From contig NZ_JACIYL010000150.1 of the NCBI RefSeq assembly GCF_014359955.1, forward strand, positions 1 to 7,441: a stretch of DNA of 7,441 nt. Reading direction: 5' to 3'. Positions 1-3,806 of this stretch are shown here, piece after piece; position 1 is the stretch's first letter, and every line of letters begins with the position of its first letter. A program made the translations under genes and the position numbers. The stretch comes from Thermogutta sp. (lineage in GTDB: Bacteria > Planctomycetota > Planctomycetia > Pirellulales > Thermoguttaceae). The notes below the pieces were generated by a model. That model worked only from the letters and a program-made list of their open reading frames with translations. It did no database searches and had not been told where the DNA came from.

Positions 1-195
1 CTGTCCGGCCAGAGCCGTCGTCTTCTGGAGGAGTTGATCGCTCATCTGGCTGGCCTGAACCGGATCGAGCTGGACTTTTTCGAGATAAAAGTCGGGCGCC
101 CGTGCGGCCAGGATTAACAGGATCTGAAAAAGGATCAGCCCCGCAAGGAAGGCTCCCCCAAGTGCCATGAGGAAAATCTTGATCCATCGTTTCAC
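1..195 (-). CDS. N-terminus of a single-span membrane-anchored hypothetical protein (partial, runs off the left edge)
   Basis: Reading the minus strand from a GTG at 195 gives 65 codons with no stop before the window edge, so only the N-terminus is present. The start is supported by GGAG (plus-strand 203-206) seven bases upstream of the GTG. The product begins MKRWIKIF and has one strongly hydrophobic stretch at about residues 8-31, preceded by Lys/Arg. This predicts a signal anchor or uncleaved signal with the remainder outside the cytoplasm. After the membrane segment comes the stretch ARAPDFYLEKVQLDP and a hydrophilic, helix-prone segment rich in Gln. I do not recognise a named family. The pattern of a short anchor followed by a 'P-x-FY ... 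DP' motif resembles planctomycete hypothetical proteins, but that is recollection, not a search. The gene diverges from the carboxykinase gene at 925, and its upstream region carries repeat cluster A. Confidence 0.72.
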   Translation of the reverse strand, partial: MKRWIKIFLMALGGAFLAGLILFQILLILAARAPDFYLEKVQLDPVQASQMSDQLLQKTTALAGQ

Positions 196-233
196 GGGAT
201 CGCTCCAGTCCGCAAAGAGCCTAGAAAACCAAT

Positions 234-239
234 ATTGTA
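234..239 (-). promoter_or_regulatory. Candidate -10 box for the membrane-protein gene
   Basis: On the minus strand this hexamer reads TACAAT, five of six matches to the sigma-70 -10 consensus. It sits about 39 bases upstream of the GTG at 195, giving a plausible leader of about 30 nt. I see no good -35 box 16-18 bases further upstream, so this is a weak prediction. Confidence 0.3.
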
Positions 240-273
240 GAGAATGGGTCCGGCCGGCGACTATCGCCAGTTG

Positions 274-309
274 GCGCTGACACATCCCCGCGTTTCCTCT
301 GGCGCTGGG
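274..309 (+). repeat. Left boundary module of repeat cluster A
   Basis: This segment begins GCGCTGAC, then TCCCC, then TTTCCTCTGGCG and TGGG. About 30 of its 36 positions match a segment at 3237-3270, in the same orientation and in the same place relative to the hairpin array that follows. No coding role is apparent. It suggests that clusters A and B share more than the hairpins and descend from, or recruited, a larger composite module. Confidence 0.6.
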
Positions 310-338
310 TGCGAACGTCCACAGTAATTTGCCTCAGC

Positions 339-363
339 CGGAGGGACCTCCTTGTCAGGTCCG
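339..363 (+). repeat. Solo left-type REP-like hairpin (cluster A)
   Basis: CGGAGG foot followed by stem GGACCT / AGGTCC (344-349 / 357-362). The innermost pair is broken (C350 opposite C356), leaving the apex CCTTGTC. This is a left-type hairpin without its own right partner, directly upstream of a complete element. The same solo-left-then-element order occurs in cluster B (3343-3368). Confidence 0.75.
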
Positions 364-366
364 CTC

Positions 367-451
367 TCGGAGGGACGTGCTTGTCACGTCTGCCATCTAC
401 CGTTCGATCCATCTATTTCCTTTCACGGGCACAACAAGCGTGCCCCTCCGA
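367..451 (+). repeat. 85-bp bipartite hairpin element, copy A1
   Basis: The left hairpin (367-392) has the TCGGAGG foot, stem GGACGTG / CACGTCT (one G-T pair) and loop CTTGT. A 33-nt spacer (393-425) follows. The inverted right hairpin (426-451) has stem GGGCACA / CGTGCCC (one mismatch, A433 opposite C439), loop ACAAG and the mirrored foot CCTCCGA. The element therefore begins TCGGAGG and ends CCTCCGA, giving terminal inverted repeats. It is followed by six A-rich bases and then the next left hairpin. Confidence 0.8.
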
Positions 452-457
452 AAAAAC

Positions 458-484
458 TCCGGAGGAACCTGCTTGTCAGGTCCG
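458..484 (+). repeat. Left hairpin of element A2 (right half missing)
   Basis: TCCGGAGG foot, stem GAACCTG / CAGGTCC (A466 opposite C482 mismatched), loop CTTGT. It is separated from the previous right hairpin by AAAAAC, matching the six-base A-rich junction in cluster B (3546-3551). A 33-nt spacer-like stretch (485-517) follows, but the expected right hairpin at about 518-543 is absent and the palindrome at 527-556 occupies that place. Confidence 0.75.
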
Positions 485-526
485 CTTGTCAACCTTGGAT
501 GATCCACCCCAATTCACTCGCGTTCT

Positions 527-556
527 GGTAGGGGCAATTCATGAATTGCCCCTACC
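527..556 (+). repeat. Perfect 30-bp palindrome with GTAG foot (family P, copy 1)
   Basis: Each arm is 15 bases, the left one reading GGTAGGGGCAATTCA, and the right is its exact reverse complement with no loop. The GTAG at the outer base of a GC-rich palindrome is the tetranucleotide typical of REP sequences. Diverged copies lie at 699-720 and 5212-5234, so this is a dispersed family and not a local operator. The perfect symmetry suggests a recent copy or selection on structure. Confidence 0.8.
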
Positions 557-562
557 GCATAT

Positions 563-572
563 GGAGGGACCT
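563..572 (+). repeat. Truncated left-hairpin foot
   Basis: GGAGGGACCT matches the foot and half-stem of a left-type hairpin and stops abruptly, abutting the complete element that begins at 574. It looks like a remnant interrupted by, or deleted during, insertion of the neighbouring copy. Confidence 0.5.
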
Positions 573-573
573 T

Positions 574-657
574 TCGGAGGGACCCGCTTGTCGGGTCCGA
601 TGCACACCGATTGATGACCCATCCCCCTCACCGGGCACGACAAGCGTGCCCCTCCGA
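574..657 (+). repeat. 84-bp bipartite hairpin element, copy A3
   Basis: The left hairpin (574-599) has stem GGACCCG / CGGGTCC with all seven pairs intact and loop CTTGT. A 32-nt spacer (600-631) contains CCGATTGATGACCCAT. The right hairpin (632-657) has stem GGGCACG / CGTGCCC, loop ACAAG and ends CCTCCGA. This copy is nearly the same as copy B1 at 3372-3456, including most of the spacer, so these two are probably close relatives. Confidence 0.82.
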
Positions 658-698
658 ACGACGTTTCCCATCTCGTGGCACAACCAGGGTCCCCGGCA

Positions 699-720
699 GG
701 GGCTATTCATGGATGGCCCC
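699..720 (+). repeat. Family P palindrome, copy 2
   Basis: Eleven-base arms (GGGGCTATTCA pairing with TGGATGGCCCC) form a fully paired inverted repeat with two G-T pairs and no loop. It differs from copy 1 at several positions but keeps the fold. The G-T pairs mean it folds better as this single strand than as its complement. The outer GTAG has become GCAG (696-699 region). Confidence 0.7.
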
Positions 721-924
721 GACACCACGTTGCGCTCGTGGCCTGTCACAGCTTGTGGCCAAAATGGGGATGACTTGGCATTTGTCGGGGGCGATGCATC
801 GGCGATTTGTGGCCGGCGGACATGGACGGGGGCTGGCAGTTTTAAAGACCAGCGATTAGCTTAAAAATAAGGCTCAAGCGAGCCGACGGGGGGAGTTTTT
901 GTTTCATTTTCCGGGAGGATCTTT
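721..924 (+). other. Upstream region of the carboxykinase gene
   Basis: This non-coding stretch follows cluster A. It contains a 10-bp palindrome CGATGCATCG (792-801), an AT-rich island at about 840-870 in an otherwise GC-rich region (the likeliest promoter location, but without a convincing -35/-10 pair), and a good ribosome binding site GGGAGGA (913-919) five to six bases before the ATG at 925. Peptides readable across it in several frames show no gene-like features. Confidence 0.5.
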
Positions 925-2502
925 ATGTTTGAAGAATTCTTGCAGGCAGCGCGTACCATTTTCGAGCAGGCGCAGCAGGAAGGAAGGCTGATCCGCAATC
1001 CCGATACAGCGCGACTCCGCGCGATGGCTCTCGAAGAACCCGAGGTCCGCGAAACCCGCTACGGCAGCCTGGAGGTGGACTCGGAGCCGACATCGCGGGC
1101 CGCGATGTTCACCAAGAACAATGTCGACACGAAGTTCGGCAAAGACGAGTACGAGCTTCTCGAGGCGGCCAAGCGCCGGCTGGCCCAGCAGGAACTGGTG
1201 AGCATCGATGTGCAGGTCGGCGACGGTACGGAAGGAATTACCGCCAGACTCATCGTTCCCCGAAGGTATGCCCACGTAGCCTACGCAGGGCTCAAGCTAT
1301 TCAAGCCCACCAGCACGGACGATCCCACTTACCAGGTCATCATGTTTACGGACGAGGCCTTCGAGACCAATAAACACAAAAAACTCCCGGAAAAAGACAT
1401 CACCATTCGCCTCGCCCACTCCCCCGATGGACGGATGGTGAAGATCGTCAGGAACAGCAATTATTTCGGCGAGTGGAAAAAAGGCGTTTTCGCCGGTGAG
1501 GACTGGCGGGTAAAGCAAAAAGGCAACGCGATCTTTTTGCACGTGGGATGCCGGCGGGACACCCTGGAAACACCCCACGGCGGATATCGCACCGTCTGCT
1601 CCCTGTTCGCCGCCCTCAGCGCCAACGGCAAGACGAGCACCACCTGCAAAGTGCTGGCACGAAAAGGTCGGGAACGGTCCTGGCTCATCCAGGATGATGG
1701 GGGCGCCCTGTATCGCGATGGCTCATTCCGCGGGTTCGAGCCCGGGGGAATTTTCATCAAAACGGATGGCCTGAACCCTGGCGATCAACTTGAGGCCTAT
1801 TATGCGTGCCTCAAACGGGAGACATTCCTGGAAAACGTGTGGATCGAACCCGACGGGACGATTGACTTTTTCAATATGGAGCGGACGTCCAACGGCCGGG
1901 CGGTGGTGGAGCGCCGCGATTTTATGCACGCTGCGCAGACCATCAACGCGGATCGTGTCGATAACCTGTTCCTCATCACCCGGGGAAGTACCATTCCCGC
2001 GGTTGCCAAATTAACTCAAGAGGAGGCCGCCGCGTTCATGGTGCTGGGACAGTCCATGGAATCCTCGGCCGGTGACCCCACTCAGGCGGGCAAGATCAAA
2101 AACGTGTTCTTTTACGATCCTTTTGTGGCGGGTAACCGCGCGGAGCACGCCAACCTGTTTTACGATATCCTCAAGGAAAATCCGCACATCCAGTGCTACC
2201 TTCTGAACACCGGCTTCGTTGGAGAGGGGGAATCGATGCGCGACATCCGCCTTCAGGACACGATGGGCATTCTGGACTCCATCCTTCGCGGCGGTCTGGA
2301 TGAGTGGGTCTATTCCCCCCGGACCAAACTCCATGTGCCCACTGCGGTCCGCCTGGTTGATTCCATCCTTTTCCATCCGGAGAAACTCTTCCCGCACGAT
2401 GTTTTTGAAGAAAAACAGGCGGCCCTGGAAAAGCATCGAGCGGAATTTATGGACCGCTTTCCCGGACTACGACCCGAAATCCGACGCGTCTTCCAGCGAT
2501 AA
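925..2502 (+). CDS. pckA: Phosphoenolpyruvate carboxykinase, ATP-type family (divergent)
   Basis: Cytoplasmic enzyme expected to convert oxaloacetate plus ATP to phosphoenolpyruvate, CO2 and ADP for gluconeogenesis, or the reverse as anaplerosis. At 525 residues it is close to the usual ~530-540. Family landmarks, aligned by eye to the E. coli enzyme: YFGEWKKG (180-187; Tyr180 and Lys186 equivalent to Tyr207 and Lys213), His206 (His232), a P-loop-like SANGKTS (232-238; Lys236-Thr237 equivalent to Lys254-Thr255), IQDD (Asp257-Asp258, kinase-2), LENVWIEPDGTIDF (302-315), Arg325 (Arg333 position) and the late LLNTGF motif (426-431). The P-loop departs from the usual GLSGTGKTT, and the RSPKDKY motif near residue 65 is replaced by TKFGKDEY, so the substrate-binding Arg65 is not evident. 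The start has GGGAGGA 5-6 bases upstream. Family membership is firm; the exact reaction is less so. Confidence 0.8.
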   Translation: MFEEFLQAARTIFEQAQQEGRLIRNPDTARLRAMALEEPEVRETRYGSLEVDSEPTSRAAMFTKNNVDTKFGKDEYELLEAAKRRLAQQELVSIDVQVGDGTEGITARLIVPRRYAHVAYAGLKLFKPTSTDDPTYQVIMFTDEAFETNKHKKLPEKDITIRLAHSPDGRMVKIVRNSNYFGEWKKGVFAGEDWRVKQKGNAIFLHVGCRRDTLETPHGGYRTVCSLFAALSANGKTSTTCKVLARKGRERSWLIQDDGGALYRDGSFRGFEPGGIFIKTDGLNPGDQLEAYYACLKRETFLENVWIEPDGTIDFFNMERTSNGRAVVERRDFMHAAQTINADRVDNLFLITRGSTIPAVAKLTQEEAAAFMVLGQSMESSAGDPTQAGKIKNVFFYDPFVAGNRAEHANLFYDILKENPHIQCYLLNTGFVGEGESMRDIRLQDTMGILDSILRGGLDEWVYSPRTKLHVPTAVRLVDSILFHPEKLFPHDVFEEKQAALEKHRAEFMDRFPGLRPEIRRVFQR

Positions 2503-2535
2503 GGCGCATGTCCCCGTGCGGGAAAAAACCGCAAG

Positions 2536-2576
2536 ACCCCGACCTGCGGGTTCCTTGGGCGGAATGCAGTCGGGGT
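2536..2576 (+). repeat. 8-bp perfect inverted repeat after the carboxykinase gene
   Basis: ACCCCGAC (2536-2543) pairs exactly with GTCGGGGT (2569-2576) across a 25-nt loop. An overlapping alternative stem, CCGCA (2529-2533) with TGCGG (2545-2549), would compete with it. It lies 34 bases past the stop codon, so it could stabilise the 3' end or slow polymerase. It has no T-run and is not a standard intrinsic terminator. Confidence 0.45.
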
Positions 2577-2610
2577 GATCGGTCGGAGAGAACCCGATCC
2601 TGGAGTTTAT

Positions 2611-2645
2611 TCGAGCGTTTTTGCTCGAGGGGGACGCGTTCCCCC
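2611..2645 (+). repeat. Two abutting small hairpins
   Basis: TCGAGC-GTTTTT-GCTCGA (2611-2628) is immediately followed by GGGGGA-CGCGT-TCCCCC (2629-2645). Both are perfect 6-bp stems with 5-6 nt loops and no spacer between them. They are seen directly; a role as part of the transcript-end structure between converging genes is inference. Confidence 0.55.
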
Positions 2646-2751
2646 GTGTCCATTCGAGGAACGGCTTTCGCCTTCTGGAGGGACGGCGGCCATGCCGTCC
2701 CTTACGGTTTTTGCGTCGTCGGTTAAAGCGGCGCGTCCCACCGTGTCCGTT
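2617..2751 (+). repeat. Imperfect direct duplication
   Basis: GTTTTTGC followed by a CGCGT-CC-CCGTGTCC-TT core occurs at 2617-2654 and again at 2707-2751. The 20-base cores at 2635-2654 and 2732-2751 agree at 17 positions and start 97 bases apart. The GGAG hairpin at 2677-2702 lies between them. This could be an old tandem duplication or flanking copies left by an insertion. Confidence 0.5.
2677..2702 (+). repeat. REP-like hairpin with GGAG foot (third family); possible weak terminator
   Basis: GGAG foot then AGGGACGGC (2679-2687) pairing perfectly with GCCGTCCCT (2694-2702) around GGCCAT. The foot and first stem bases match the cluster A/B hairpins, but the rest of the stem and the loop differ. 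TACGG and five Ts (2708-2712) follow, so transcripts entering from the left could be terminated weakly. The REP-like reading is favoured because of the foot. Confidence 0.55.
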
Positions 2752-2828
2752 GGCCTGGGTGGAACCGGGCCTCCATCCATCGCGACCTGGAAGACGCGAA
2801 TCCGACGGTCTGTCACGCGGGAACGTGT

Positions 2829-3068
2829 TCAGGCGGATGGTCGGCGGTAATACTGGTAGGCCAGGAGGACCTCGTAAAGATCCAGGGAGATCGTGATTTC
2901 TTCCTGTTCGAAATCTTTCAGCCAGGTCCGCTGGCAGCGAACGGCATCCACCAGAAGGGGCAGAATTTCGCCCAGCCGCACGTTCACCAGGGAAGAGATG
3001 TTGTTTTGTTGGGCCGGAGCCTCGTCTTCCTGAGGGCCGTAGTAAACGCGGAGATGTGTGCGTGGCAT
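2829..3068 (-). CDS. Conserved-looking small hypothetical protein (79 aa)
   Basis: I do not recognise a named family. The ATG at 3068 is preferred to an upstream in-frame TTG at 3128: it has GGAG about ten bases upstream, and the extra 20 residues of the longer form look random. The product starts MPRTHLRVYY, has a short acidic, Gln-rich, probably flexible segment (about 12-25), and then a compact region: VNVRLGEILPLLVDAV (28-43), RTWLKDFEQEEITIS (47-61) and LYEVLLAYQYYRRPSA (64-79). There is no signal peptide or membrane span, and no nucleotide-binding or metal motif. The ordered hydrophobic spacing and charged turns argue for a real, mostly helical cytoplasmic protein. It resembles a small protein I associate with planctomycete genomes; this is unverified. 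It is transcribed alone, converging on the carboxykinase gene and diverging from the metallopeptidase gene. Confidence 0.68.
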   Translation of the reverse strand: MPRTHLRVYYGPQEDEAPAQQNNISSLVNVRLGEILPLLVDAVRCQRTWLKDFEQEEITISLDLYEVLLAYQYYRRPSA

Positions 3069-3236
3069 AGGGGCTTTTCTCCGGATCGACTCCAAAAAAG
3101 GCACCTGCCAGCGTTCCCGCCGGCGCAACCCTCTGTGTCCCCCCTGGGCGTCAAGATTATCGGCGTTCCGATTCTGTGGCTTTGATCAAATTCGCGGGAT
3201 TTGCGGTTTTCTTCGAAAAGACTGCCAGAAACGACT
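3069..3236. other. Upstream region of the small minus-strand gene
   Basis: Non-coding. On the minus strand it contains GATAAT (plus 3156-3161), a possible -10 box for the gene starting at 3068, but the nearest -35-like TTGATC (3184-3189) is 22 bases away, too far for a standard promoter. A TTTGATCAAA palindrome (3181-3190) and a small TTTTC-TTC-GAAAA hairpin (3207-3219) are present. Confidence 0.35.
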
Positions 3237-3270
3237 GCGCTGACGCCTCCCCCTTTCCTCTGGCGGTGGG
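3237..3270 (+). repeat. Left boundary module of repeat cluster B
   Basis: Counterpart of 274-309: GCGCTGAC, TCCCC, TTTCCTCTGGCG and TGGG in the same order, with a two-base length difference and four or so substitutions. Its last bases overlap the 3266-3287 hairpin, which cluster A lacks. Confidence 0.6.
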
Positions 3271-3287
3271 GAGGCCGACCTCCCCAC
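3266..3287 (+). repeat. Perfect 9-bp hairpin with CCGA tetraloop
   Basis: GTGGGGAGG (3266-3274) and CCTCCCCAC (3279-3287) pair completely around CCGA. It is GC-rich and stable on either strand. It has a GGAG within the stem and may be yet another REP-like type, but only one copy is visible in this window. Confidence 0.6.
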
Positions 3288-3342
3288 AACGTCGCGGGGC
3301 GGCGAGATTCAACCCGGCGGCACCTCTTTCGCGGAGCCTACT

Positions 3343-3368
3343 TCGGAGGGACCTGCCTGTCAGGTCCA
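3343..3368 (+). repeat. Solo left-type REP-like hairpin (cluster B)
   Basis: TCGGAGG foot, perfect stem GGACCTG / CAGGTCC (3349-3355 / 3361-3367), loop CCTGT. It begins 29 bases before the next left hairpin, as the solo copy in cluster A begins 28 bases before its neighbour. Tandem left-left spacing is therefore preserved between the clusters. Confidence 0.78.
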
Positions 3369-3371
3369 TAT

Positions 3372-3456
3372 TCGGAGGGACCCGCTTGTCGGGTCCGATG
3401 AACGCCGATTGATGACCCATGCCGCTTCGCCGGGCACGACAGGCGTGCCCCTCCGA
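3372..3456 (+). repeat. 85-bp bipartite hairpin element, copy B1
   Basis: The left hairpin (3372-3397) has perfect stem GGACCCG / CGGGTCC and loop CTTGT. The spacer (3398-3430, 33 nt) contains CCGATTGATGACCCAT, shared with copy A3. The right hairpin (3431-3456) has perfect stem GGGCACG / CGTGCCC, loop ACAGG, and ends CCTCCGA. Four bases (CACA) separate it from the next element. Confidence 0.83.
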
Positions 3457-3460
3457 CACA

Positions 3461-3545
3461 TCGGAGGGACGTGGTTGTCACGTCCGCTCGTCAGGATCGG
3501 ACGATCGGTCGCGTTTCTGCGGGCACGACAAGCGTGCCCCTCCGA
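3461..3545 (+). repeat. 85-bp bipartite hairpin element, copy B2
   Basis: The left hairpin (3461-3486) has perfect stem GGACGTG / CACGTCC and loop GTTGT. The 33-nt spacer (3487-3519) is largely unlike those of the other copies. The right hairpin (3520-3545) has perfect stem GGGCACG / CGTGCCC and loop ACAAG, ending CCTCCGA. Six bases (AAAAAT) lead into the next left hairpin. Confidence 0.83.
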
Positions 3546-3551
3546 AAAAAT

Positions 3552-3628
3552 TCCGGCGGGACGTGCCTGTCAGGTCCGCTTTGCAACACCACACATGCAT
3601 CACGTTTCACCGGGCACGACGGACAAGC
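3552..3628 (+). repeat. Bipartite hairpin element, copy B3, truncated at the right
   Basis: The left hairpin (3552-3578) has a modified foot (TCCGGCGG) and stem GGACGTG / CAGGTCC with one G-G mismatch. The 32-nt spacer (3579-3610) keeps the standard length. The right hairpin is broken: CGGGCACGAC (3611-3620) is followed by GGACAAGC instead of completing the loop and second arm. This is the decayed right end of cluster B. Confidence 0.65.
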
Positions 3629-3639
3629 AAAATTGGTCT

Positions 3640-3667
3640 TTGCGGATTTTGCCCGGCGTGCTAGATT
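3640..3667 (+). promoter_or_regulatory. Candidate promoter for the metallopeptidase gene
   Basis: TTGCGG (3640-3645) and TAGATT (3662-3667) are separated by 16 bases, in the first unique sequence after cluster B. TAGATT matches the -10 consensus at four of six positions. This would give a leader of about 130 nt before the ATG at 3807. The prediction is weak and based on spacing only. Confidence 0.28.
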
Positions 3668-3806
3668 GGGCGGGACGCGCTGGTTTACTGCGGCAGAAAC
3701 TGGCAGAAATGGTGGGATGCTCATGCCCGTCGGATGACAGCCCCTATTTGCCCGGTCTTCTGCCGTATGCGGAAATGGATTTCCTTCAAAAGGAGAGCCG
3801 TGGAGC

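Larger units (their letters stand above)
2503..2828. other. Hairpin-rich region between converging genes
   Basis: These 326 bases separate the end of the carboxykinase gene from the end of the minus-strand gene. I see no credible coding sequence. The region holds at least four inverted repeats (2536-2576, 2611-2628, 2629-2645, 2677-2702) and an imperfect direct duplication (2617-2654 and 2707-2751). No canonical stem plus long T-run terminator is present for either gene. Confidence 0.6.

Noticed and set aside
309..864. Overlapping open frames on both strands (for example 309-614, 541-864, 552-749, 221-412)
   Set aside because: They are translations of the hairpin repeats. Recurrent peptides such as GGTxLSGP, TTSVPLR and ARQACPSE appear in several frames and again in cluster B, and no start has support. 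Similar database peptides would themselves be spurious.
2536..2576. Intrinsic terminator for the carboxykinase gene
   Set aside because: The stem is perfect, but the loop is 25 nt and no T-run follows, so I list it only as an inverted repeat.
2829..3128. Longer 99-residue version of the small minus-strand gene starting at TTG 3128
   Set aside because: The first 20 residues look unrelated to the compact remainder, and the ATG at 3068 has its own GGAG. The 79-residue form is preferred.
339..3578. CRISPR array (about 26-nt repeats with about 33-nt variable spacers)
   Set aside because: Repeat and spacer lengths are CRISPR-like, but orientation alternates, left-to-right gaps are 33 nt while right-to-left gaps are 4-6 nt, the stems vary between copies, some spacers are related (600-631 and 3398-3430), and no cas gene is present.
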